DNA of 64,000 nt from CAJQQK01 sp965224225 (lineage in GTDB: Bacteria; Pseudomonadota; Alphaproteobacteria; Rhizobiales; Hyphomicrobiaceae): contig CBDCZF010000035.1 in the NCBI GenBank assembly GCA_965224225.1, forward strand, positions 310,001-374,000, given 5' to 3'. Both the position numbers and the translations under genes were made by a program. This document shows positions 26,207 to 33,734 of this stretch, in pieces. The notes under the pieces are model-generated. The model saw only the letters and a list, made by a program, of their open reading frames with translations, had not been told where the DNA came from and did no database searches. The first letter of the stretch is position 1. The number at the start of each line of letters is the position of its first letter.

Positions 26207-28530
26207 GATGCCTCCCGTTTCGCGTTGGCACGCCGCTCTTTGCGTCGCGCCTCGACCAGGGCCTCCATCACGCGGTCCGGCGTCAGGGGCAGGCGATCGA
26301 TGTCCAAGCCGACCGCATCGGCAACCGCGTTGGCGAGTGCCGGCGGAAATCCGGACAGCGCCCCTTCGCCCGCCTCCTTCGCGCCGAACGGCCCGAGTGG
26401 GTCGATGCTCTCGACAATGTGCACCTCGATATCGGGGGATTCGACCATCGTCGGCATCCGGTATTCGAGCAGGCTTGCATGCACCGGCAGGCCGTCGATG
26501 TAGCGCGTCTCTTCGGAGAGCGCCTGGCCCATGCCCATCCAGACCGAGCCCTCGATCTGGCCTTCGACGGCGAGCGGATTGATGGCAAAGCCGCAGTCGA
26601 GTGCCGCCCAGACCTTCTCGACCGTGATCTGGCCGGTGGCCTCGTCAACCGAGGCCTCGACGACCTGGGCTGCATAGCTGAAGCCCATGGTCGAGCCAAC
26701 TGCGCCGCCGCGATGCTTGCCGCCCTGCGCTTCCGGCGGACAGGTGAACGTTCCCTTGACGGTAATCGTGCCGCTGTCGGCCAGGGCGACTGTCGTTACC
26801 TCGGCAAACGACATCATCGACTGCTCGCTGCCGCGCACCGAAAAAGTTTCGGCATCGCACTCGATATCGTCCGGGCTGGCATCGAGCTTTTTGGCGGCCG
26901 CCTTGACAAGGACCTCGCGCAGTCGGCGGGCGGCCTCGATCGTGGCGTTGCCGACCATGAAGGTCACGCGCGAAGAGTACGAGCCGTTGTCCTTCGGCGT
27001 GATCACGCTGTCGTTGGTCACCACGCGAATGCGCGAGGGATCGACGCTGAGCGTTTCGGCTGCTGCCAGTGCAACGATGGTCGTCGATCCCTGGCCGATG
27101 TCCGACGCTCCCGTCAGCGCCGTAACGCTGCCGTCGAAGTCGAGCTTCAGGTTGACAACGGCATGCGGCTCGCCGGTCCAATGCACGGGCTTTGCAGCCC
27201 CACTGACGTAGTGCGAGCAGGCCATGCCGAGCCCGCGGCCCGGTGGCAGATTGGCTTTGCGCTCGTGCCAGCCGCTCGCCGCTTCGACTTTGTCGAGGCA
27301 GTCAGCGAGCCCGTAGCTGTTGACCATTAGTCCGTTGGCTGTGCGTGTCGGCGCGTCGAGCATGTTGGCGCGACGTACCTCGAAAGGATCGAGGCCGAGT
27401 TCGCGGGCCATACGGTCGAGCAGGCATTCGAAGGCGTGGCGGACATCTACCGTGCCGTGGCCACGCATCGCGCCGCACGGCGGCAGGTTGGCGTAGACCC
27501 GATAGCCGTCGTACTTGACCGCCGGAATGGCGTAGAGGCCCTGCAGCAGGGCGCCTGCATAAAGGATCGTGACCAGGCCATAGCCGGCATAGGCGCCGCC
27601 CCGCTGCATCACCTCGCATTCGACGGCGGTGATACGGCCCTCGCTGGTCAGCCCGATCTTCAGGTCGATCGCTGTTTCGGGCCGGCCGCGATGGGTGATG
27701 AAGGTCTCTTCGCGCGTCAGCTGCATCATCACTTGGGCATTCGCCTTGCGGGCCAGCAGACCTGCGATCAGCTCGAAGTTAAGCGTCTCGGTGCGTGCGC
27801 CAAAGCCGCCGCCGACGAACGGTTTGACGACGCGGATGCGCGAGGTGTCTATGTCCAGGCAGCGGGCCAGCATCAGGTGAACGTAGTAGGGCACCTGCGA
27901 TACCGAGTGCAGTGTGAGACGGCCGCGCTCGGCATCGTAGTCGGCCAACGCCGCATGTGGCTCCATCTGCGCATGATTGACTTCGGCGCAATCGAAGTGG
28001 GCCGATGAGACCAGATCGGCGGCGGCGAAGCCGGCAGCAACGTCGCCGAACTCGTGGTGGACCTCGCGTTCAAGATTGCCCGGCTTGTCGTCGTGCAGGA
28101 GGACTGCATCGGCCGCGCGTGCATCTTGCGCCGAGTAGAAAGCAGGGAGTTCTTCGATCTCGAGTTTGATCAACGCCAGCGCGCGCTCGGCTGTGGGTGC
28201 ATCACAGGCGGCAACGGCTGCAACCGGCTCACCGCGATAGCGCACGCGATCACGCGCCAGCGGGAACTCGTTCATGGCGATCGGGATGACACCGAATGTG
28301 TGCGGGCAGTCGGCGCCCGTGACGATCGCCCGAACGCCGTCGAGCTTTTCGGCCTCGGTCGTATCAATGTGCATGATCCGGCCGTGGCTGACCGGACTGC
28401 GCAGGATGCGGCCGACCAGCGCATCGCTGCCCGCCGCCAGATCGGCCGTGTAGAGCGCCTTGCCCGTGACTTTTTCAATGCCGTCGATCAGCGGCATCGG
28501 ACGGCCGGCGATTTTCGGGCCTGCGGTCAT
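26203..28530 (-). CDS. hcrA: 4-hydroxybenzoyl-CoA reductase, molybdopterin alpha subunit
   Basis: The catalytic subunit of 4-hydroxybenzoyl-CoA reductase, 775 residues, binding molybdopterin cytosine dinucleotide. The N-terminal domain (VTGKALYTADL, YRGEPVAAVAA) and the two C-terminal molybdenum-binding domains are complete: PFVGGGFGARTE, CGAMRGHGTVD, TGASDIGQGSTT, and the glutamate-bearing AKEAGEGALSG near the C-terminus. The gene overlaps hcrC and hcrB by four bases on either side, so the three subunits are co-translated in the order C-A-B. No Tat signal is present, as expected for a cytoplasmic enzyme. Alternative members of the family act on xanthine, CO or aldehydes; the HcrB iron-sulfur insertion decides in favour of Hcr. 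Confidence 0.88.
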   Translation of the reverse strand: MTAGPKIAGRPMPLIDGIEKVTGKALYTADLAAGSDALVGRILRSPVSHGRIMHIDTTEAEKLDGVRAIVTGADCPHTFGVIPIAMNEFPLARDRVRYRGEPVAAVAACDAPTAERALALIKLEIEELPAFYSAQDARAADAVLLHDDKPGNLEREVHHEFGDVAAGFAAADLVSSAHFDCAEVNHAQMEPHAALADYDAERGRLTLHSVSQVPYYVHLMLARCLDIDTSRIRVVKPFVGGGFGARTETLNFELIAGLLARKANAQVMMQLTREETFITHRGRPETAIDLKIGLTSEGRITAVECEVMQRGGAYAGYGLVTILYAGALLQGLYAIPAVKYDGYRVYANLPPCGAMRGHGTVDVRHAFECLLDRMARELGLDPFEVRRANMLDAPTRTANGLMVNSYGLADCLDKVEAASGWHERKANLPPGRGLGMACSHYVSGAAKPVHWTGEPHAVVNLKLDFDGSVTALTGASDIGQGSTTIVALAAAETLSVDPSRIRVVTNDSVITPKDNGSYSSRVTFMVGNATIEAARRLREVLVKAAAKKLDASPDDIECDAETFSVRGSEQSMMSFAEVTTVALADSGTITVKGTFTCPPEAQGGKHRGGAVGSTMGFSYAAQVVEASVDEATGQITVEKVWAALDCGFAINPLAVEGQIEGSVWMGMGQALSEETRYIDGLPVHASLLEYRMPTMVESPDIEVHIVESIDPLGPFGAKEAGEGALSGFPPALANAVADAVGLDIDRLPLTPDRVMEALVEARRKERRANAKREAS

Positions 28531-29000
28531 GGCGATCTCCGAGCTTCTGCTGCGGCGTGCACCGCTCGGATAATCTTGACGTAGCCGGTACAGCGGCAGA
28601 GGTTGCCGCTGAGGGCAGAACGAATGTCGCCCTCACCCGGCTCGGGCGTGCGGCGCAATAGCGCTTCCGTTGCCATGATCATGCCCGGCGTACAAAACCC
28701 GCATTGCGTGCCGAGGTGTTCGTGGAAGGCGCGCTGCACGGCCGACAGCCGACCGTCCTCGAGCTGGCCTTCGACGGTTTCGACCGTCGAGCCATCGCAA
28801 CTTGCCGCCAGCGTGATGCATGCCGCTCGGGGCCTGCCATCGACCAGTACGGTGCAGGCGCCACACTCGCCGCCATCACATCCCTTCTTCGCACCCGTCA
28901 GACGCCTGATGTCACGCAGATAGTCGATCAGCAGGAGGTTGTCGGCCACGGCATCGTCGTGCTGGACACCGTTGATATGGACGCTGACCAGTCGTTTCAT
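28527..29000 (-). CDS. hcrC: 4-hydroxybenzoyl-CoA reductase, [2Fe-2S] gamma subunit
   Basis: The small electron-transfer subunit, 157 residues, with two [2Fe-2S] clusters. The plant-ferredoxin-type cluster uses CDGGECGAC and a fourth Cys in RAAC (residues 41, 46, 49, 61); the second uses CGFC and CRC (residues 100, 103, 135, 137). It is the first gene of hcrCAB, read leftwards from the divergent promoter region shared with the aryl-CoA ligase. Rhodopseudomonas palustris calls the equivalent subunits Hba. Confidence 0.9.
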   Translation of the reverse strand: MKRLVSVHINGVQHDDAVADNLLLIDYLRDIRRLTGAKKGCDGGECGACTVLVDGRPRAACITLAASCDGSTVETVEGQLEDGRLSAVQRAFHEHLGTQCGFCTPGMIMATEALLRRTPEPGEGDIRSALSGNLCRCTGYVKIIRAVHAAAEARRSP

Positions 29001-29278
29001 CAGGTTGCCGCCCCTGGCTACGAGAAAAACATTATTTACGTACCATTATACCTATTTTGTGACTCAACGAAAGCATCATTTTTTGGAAGCTTCGGTTCGG
29101 CTGTGCTGCCCAACTCCGTGTGAAGTCCGGAATTTCCCACGCCCCGGATATCCATGTCGTGATCCATCCGGCTTGAAACGACATTTAATCAGTAATATCG
29201 TACTGAAATACTGATATATGACTGCTGTGTACTTCAACGCGTGCAAAGGCAGATCGCCTACGCCATCCACGGGCTTTC
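29001..29278. promoter_or_regulatory. Divergent promoter region between hcrCAB and the aryl-CoA ligase/pad genes
   Basis: The region is markedly AT-richer than its surroundings (around 29030-29060 and 29185-29220) and must carry the promoters of both aromatic operons. A cluster of half-sites at 29188-29215 is listed separately. I see no FNR-type TTGAT-N4-ATCAA box. No regulator gene is adjacent. Confidence 0.7.
29188..29215. promoter_or_regulatory. Candidate operator with three CAGTA/TACTG half-sites
   Basis: Within 28 bases there are three half-sites: CAGTA at 29190-29194 and TACTG at 29201-29205 and 29209-29213. The outer pair forms a perfect 7-bp inverted repeat (ATCAGTA / TACTGAT) with a 14-base spacer; the inner pair is a perfect 5-bp inverted repeat with a 6-base spacer. 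The site is 64-91 bases before the ligase start. Repression by an aromatic-responsive MarR-, Rrf2- or TetR-type regulator is a reasonable inference. Confidence 0.45.
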
Positions 29279-30820
29279 ATGATGACCTGTCCCCGTGATT
29301 ACAACGCCGTCGACGACTTCATCGACCGCAACCTGCGGCGCGGGCTTGCCGACAAGATTGCCTTCGTCGATCCCGAGCGCAGCCTGACGTATGGGGCGCT
29401 GCAGCTCGCGTCCAACAAGGTTGCCAACCTGCTTGGCGAACTGGGCATCAGACGCGAGGCACGCGTTGCCATGGTGATGCTCGACACCGTCGATTATCCG
29501 GTCGTGTTCTGGGGTGCGCTCAGGGCCGGCGTTGTGCCGGTCTGCCTCAATACGCTGCTGACGACAGAGCAGTATGCCTATCTGCTGTCGGACAGCCGCG
29601 CGCAGGCGTTGTTCATATCGGCCGACTTATTGGCGATGGTCGAACCGGTCCTGGACGGATTGCCGTCTCTCGAACACGTCATCGTGGTCGGCGCCGACCC
29701 GGGCCGTCATACACGCTTTGGCGATCTGCTGGCCGCCGCCGACGACACCTTCACAACGGTTGCGACCTGCGCCGATGAAGTTGCCTTCTGGCTCTATTCA
29801 TCCGGTTCGACGGGCGATCCCAAAGGCGTCAGGCACATCCATTCAAGCCCGGCCTATGTCGCCCACCACTACGGCAACGGTGTCTTGGGGATCAGGCAGG
29901 ACGACGTCTGCTTCGCGGCGGCCAAACTGTTCTTCGCCTACGGCTTCGGCGCCGCCATGGCCATACCGATGTCAGTCGGCGCAACGACGGTGCTGCTGCC
30001 GGAACGGCCGACGCCGCAAACGATCCTCGAGGTTCTGCGCAACCGACAGCCGACCCTGTTCTTCGGTGTCCCCACCCTCTATGCAGCCCTGCTCGCCGAG
30101 CCTGACTGCACACTGCAAAACAGCTCGGCCAGGCTTCGGCTCTGCGTTTCGGCCGGTGAGGCGCTACCGGCCGACATCGGCAGGACGTGGCGGCAACGCA
30201 TGGATACCGACATTCTCGACGGCGTCGGCTCGACGGAGATGCTGCACGCCTTCGTGACCAACCGGCCGGGGGACGTGCGCTACGGAACGGCCGGCAAACC
30301 ATTTGACGGCTATGAACTGCGCCTCGTCGACGAGGATGGGCATGACGTCGCTACCGATGAGATCGGTGAAATGCTGGTATGCGGGGGGTCGGCTGCAGAG
30401 GGCTACTGGAACCAGCGGGAAAAATCACTGTCGACGTTTGAGGGGCGGTGGACACGGACCGGCGACAAGTACTTCCGAGACCGCGACGGCTACTATCACT
30501 ACTGCGGTCGAGCGGACGACATGCTCAAGGTCGGTGGACGCTGGGTGTCGCCTTTCGAGGTCGAACAGGCGCTGATCTCGCATCCAGCCGTTCTCGAAGC
30601 TGCCGTAGTCGCCAAGGAGGACGAGGCCGGTCTCGTCAAGCCGAAAGCCTTCGTGGTCCTAAAAGTCGGCGCGACGTCACGGTGCCTGGACGAGGCACTG
30701 AAGGCGCACGTCAAGGAGGCGGTCGGCGTCTGGAAGTACCCGAGATGGATCGAGTACATTGGTGAACTGCCCAAGACCGCGACCGGCAAGATCCAGCGCT
30801 ACAAGTTGCGCCACCAGTGA
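29279..30820 (+). CDS. Benzoate/aryl-acid--CoA ligase (benzoate-CoA ligase family)
   Basis: An ATP-dependent acyl-CoA synthetase of 513 residues that activates an aromatic acid to its CoA thioester through an acyl-adenylate. The P-loop is YSSGSTGDPKGVRHIH, the aryl-binding and adenylate region includes FAAAKLFFAYGFG and DGVGSTEMLHAF, the ribose-binding Asp is in RTGDKYFRDRDGYY, the hinge is GRADDMLKVGG and the catalytic lysine is in TATGKIQRYKLR. The string KLFFAYGFG and the short N-terminus point to the benzoate/4-hydroxybenzoate ligase branch. Its position beside hcr and pad suggests 4-hydroxybenzoate, phenylacetate or 4-hydroxyphenylacetate as substrate; sequence alone does not decide. Tandem ATGs are at 29279 and 29282. 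Confidence 0.88.
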   Translation: MMTCPRDYNAVDDFIDRNLRRGLADKIAFVDPERSLTYGALQLASNKVANLLGELGIRREARVAMVMLDTVDYPVVFWGALRAGVVPVCLNTLLTTEQYAYLLSDSRAQALFISADLLAMVEPVLDGLPSLEHVIVVGADPGRHTRFGDLLAAADDTFTTVATCADEVAFWLYSSGSTGDPKGVRHIHSSPAYVAHHYGNGVLGIRQDDVCFAAAKLFFAYGFGAAMAIPMSVGATTVLLPERPTPQTILEVLRNRQPTLFFGVPTLYAALLAEPDCTLQNSSARLRLCVSAGEALPADIGRTWRQRMDTDILDGVGSTEMLHAFVTNRPGDVRYGTAGKPFDGYELRLVDEDGHDVATDEIGEMLVCGGSAAEGYWNQREKSLSTFEGRWTRTGDKYFRDRDGYYHYCGRADDMLKVGGRWVSPFEVEQALISHPAVLEAAVVAKEDEAGLVKPKAFVVLKVGATSRCLDEALKAHVKEAVGVWKYPRWIEYIGELPKTATGKIQRYKLRHQ

Positions 30821-30905
30821 AGTCGGCCGGGTTGCCGGAGGGTTTGCAGGTGTCTGGATGTCTGGCAAGATCAACGCCCGAAACATAGATAAGGCGAGAT
30901 TGGCG

Positions 30906-33734
30906 ATGTCATCGACCGAGGGATCCGGAGACGTCAAGAAGGTTCCGTTTTACTGCTATCAGTGCGTCGCCGGCCCGGACCTTGGCAAAGTGCATGTGCG
31001 TGACGGCGTTGCCGAACGCGTCGAAGCAAACTTCGACATCGCTGATCAGCATCCGGGCGGCGGGCGGATCTGCGTCAAGGCCTTCGGCCTGATCCAGAAA
31101 ACCTATAATCCGAACCGTATCAAGCAACCGATGAAGCGCACCAACCCGAAAAAGGGCCGGGGCGAAGATCCGGGCTTCGTGCCGATTTCGTGGGACGAGG
31201 CATTCGAATTGATCGGTGCGAAGTTCCGCGACGTGCGCGCCAGGGGATTGCTCAACGACAACGGCCATCCGCGCCTGGCAACGACCACGGGCGGCGGCGG
31301 CACGCCCGTACAGTACATGGGCACGTTTCCAGCCTTTATGGCGGCCTGGGGTCCGATTGATCAGGGTTTTGGTGCCGGCCAGGGCGTCAAGTGCTATCAC
31401 TCCGAACATCTTTACGGCGAACTCTGGCACCGCGCCTTCACCGTCGCACCGGACACGCCTTATGTGAACTTCATCCTCAACTGCGGCGCCAACACGGAAG
31501 CGCAATCCGGCGTCGTCGGCATCTGGCGGGAGGCGAATGCGCGGTCGCGCGGTGCCAAGCGCGTGCACGTCGAGCCGCACATGTCGATTACGGCCGCCGC
31601 CTCGGCCGAATGGGTGCCGATCAAGCCGAAGACCGATGCAGCCTTTCTGTTCGCGCTGCTGAACCGCATCGCCCACGAACGCGGCTGGGCCGAAGTCTGC
31701 GATGTGCCGTTTCTCAAATTCCGCTCGAACTCGCCCTATCTGGTCGGGCCGAAGGGATATTTCCTGCGCGATGGCGACGGCAAGCCGTTGATCTTCGACC
31801 TTGCCGACAATACCGCCAAGCCATTCGATGCCGAGATCGGCGATCCGGCAATGGAGGGCAGTTTTACGGTCGGCGGTTACGAGGCCGGGCCCGACGACGT
31901 ACGCTGGGAATATGAGAGCGTCGAAGCCAAGCCGTCGTTCCAGCTCTTCCTCGATCACATCGCATCCTACACGCCGGAGTGGGCGGCAGCAGAATGCGAG
32001 ATCCCGGCCGAGACCATCCGGCGAGTGGCCGATGAATACCTCGCCCATGCGTGCGTCGGTGAGACCATTGAAATCGAGGGCAAGACGCTGCCTTACCGCC
32101 CGGTCGCGGTGATGCTTGGCAAGAGCGTCAACAACGGCTGGGGCGGCTATCACACCTGTTGGGCGCGCACGATGCTCGCGGTGCTCGTCGGGGCGCTGGA
32201 GGTGCCGGGCGGCACGCTTGGCACGACGGTGAAACTGGTGCGCCCGTCGGCATCCCGCGTCGGCTCTGCGCTGCCCGGCGAAGACGGCTTCATGCGCTAT
32301 GCCTTCAATCCGACATCGGCCAACACCTGGAACCGCAATCCCGATATCCGCAGTGCCTACAAGACGCTCATTCCGCTGGTCTCCGATAGTCCCTGGTCGC
32401 CGGCGCTCGGGCCCGCGCATCTGCCATGGCTGTTCCAGAAGCATCAGCCGCCGCGATGGCCCCGTCAGGATCCGCCCGACATCTGGATCTGCTACCGCAC
32501 CAACCCTGCGATCAGTTCGTGGAACGCGCCGGCTGTCGCAGAGCAGCTTGCAAATTTCCCCTTCACGATTGCGTTCGCCTACACGCTGGACGAGACCAAT
32601 CACTTCGCCGACGTGCTATTGCCGGAATCGACCGACTTCGAAAGCACGCAGCTGATCCGCATCGGCGGTACCAAGTTTCAGGAGAATTTCTGGCACCACG
32701 AGGGCTGGGCAATTCGCGCCAAGGCGATCGAACCCGTCGGTGACACGATGGACATCACCGACATCGTGACGCGCTTCGCTCAGGAGGCCGGGCTGCTCGA
32801 CGATTATGTCAAGGCGATCAACAACGGTGCCGCCGGTACCCGCCTCGCGCGCGACGGCAAGTACGATTTCAATCTGCAGGAAGGCCAGCCACCGGAAAGC
32901 AATGAGGTCTGGGACAGCATGTGCAAGGCTGCAAGCTTCGACATGTCGGATGGCCAAGACGTGCACGACCTCGCCTGGTTCCGCGAGCACGGCTACATGC
33001 TCAAGGACTTCAAGCAACTCGACTGGTATCTCTATCCGGCGATCGAAGCACAGGGCCTGCGTTTCGAGCTGCCCTATCAGGAGCGGCTGACCCGGCGCGG
33101 CCGTGAACTGGCCAGCCGACTCGGCGAAATCGGCGTCGACTGGTGGGAGACGCAATTGCGCGAGTACGAGTTTATGCCGACGTACGAATCGTTCCCCGAT
33201 ATCTGGACCAGCTATGTCCGCGATTTCGGTCGTGATCCCGAGGAATACCCGTTCTGGGCGCTGACGGCGCGCTCCTTCCAGTATGCCTGGGGTGCCAACG
33301 TCGGGTTGCCGCTGATCAAGGAGGTCGCCGACAACATCGCCGGCCACAAGGGCGTGATCCTCAACCGGACACGGGCCCGGGCGATGAACATCGCAGAGGG
33401 CGAGCAGGTCGTCGTCGAATCGGTGACGGGACGTACCGAAGGGCCTGCCGTGCTGCGCGAGGGCATCCGGCCCGACACCGTCCTGATGATCGGCCAGTTC
33501 GACCACTGGAAGACGCCGGTTGCGAAAGACTTCAACATGCCGAGCCTGAACTCGGTCACCGACATCTCCTTGAAACTCACCGACTCGACGGGCTCAGGCT
33601 CCGACATCGTCTGCGTCAAAGTCTACAAGGCATCGGAACGGGATCGGCAGAAGCCGCTGGCGGTCGAGGAAATGAACCCCTACGACGGCGATATCGCAGG
33701 CGCCAGCCTCGCCCAGCGCGAGGCCGCCGAGTGA
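30906..33734 (+). CDS. padB: Phenylacetyl-CoA:acceptor oxidoreductase-type molybdopterin subunit (PadB-like)
   Basis: The catalytic subunit of a DMSO-reductase-family enzyme, about 942 residues. Closest by my recognition is PadB of Thauera aromatica, which oxidises phenylacetyl-CoA at the alpha carbon toward phenylglyoxylate. The N-terminus has CYQC (Cys17, Cys20) and a distant RICVKAFG (Cys56), with Pro where a third cluster cysteine usually stands. A candidate molybdenum-ligand region is GVKCYHSEHLYGE (Cys163). Pterin-binding blocks include FILNCGANTEAQSG, HVEPHMSITAAASAEWVPIKP, YTLDETNHFADVLLPEST and, in the C-terminal domain, GVILNRTRARAMNI. There is no Tat signal, so it faces the cytoplasm. 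The stop overlaps the next gene's GTG by four bases. The start is uncertain; ATG at 30858 is the alternative. Confidence 0.82.
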   Translation: MSSTEGSGDVKKVPFYCYQCVAGPDLGKVHVRDGVAERVEANFDIADQHPGGGRICVKAFGLIQKTYNPNRIKQPMKRTNPKKGRGEDPGFVPISWDEAFELIGAKFRDVRARGLLNDNGHPRLATTTGGGGTPVQYMGTFPAFMAAWGPIDQGFGAGQGVKCYHSEHLYGELWHRAFTVAPDTPYVNFILNCGANTEAQSGVVGIWREANARSRGAKRVHVEPHMSITAAASAEWVPIKPKTDAAFLFALLNRIAHERGWAEVCDVPFLKFRSNSPYLVGPKGYFLRDGDGKPLIFDLADNTAKPFDAEIGDPAMEGSFTVGGYEAGPDDVRWEYESVEAKPSFQLFLDHIASYTPEWAAAECEIPAETIRRVADEYLAHACVGETIEIEGKTLPYRPVAVMLGKSVNNGWGGYHTCWARTMLAVLVGALEVPGGTLGTTVKLVRPSASRVGSALPGEDGFMRYAFNPTSANTWNRNPDIRSAYKTLIPLVSDSPWSPALGPAHLPWLFQKHQPPRWPRQDPPDIWICYRTNPAISSWNAPAVAEQLANFPFTIAFAYTLDETNHFADVLLPESTDFESTQLIRIGGTKFQENFWHHEGWAIRAKAIEPVGDTMDITDIVTRFAQEAGLLDDYVKAINNGAAGTRLARDGKYDFNLQEGQPPESNEVWDSMCKAASFDMSDGQDVHDLAWFREHGYMLKDFKQLDWYLYPAIEAQGLRFELPYQERLTRRGRELASRLGEIGVDWWETQLREYEFMPTYESFPDIWTSYVRDFGRDPEEYPFWALTARSFQYAWGANVGLPLIKEVADNIAGHKGVILNRTRARAMNIAEGEQVVVESVTGRTEGPAVLREGIRPDTVLMIGQFDHWKTPVAKDFNMPSLNSVTDISLKLTDSTGSGSDIVCVKVYKASERDRQKPLAVEEMNPYDGDIAGASLAQREAAE

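Noticed and set aside
30909..32603. A 564-codon minus-strand frame across padB
   Set aside because: Antisense to a conserved molybdopterin enzyme and without ribosome-binding site or domains.
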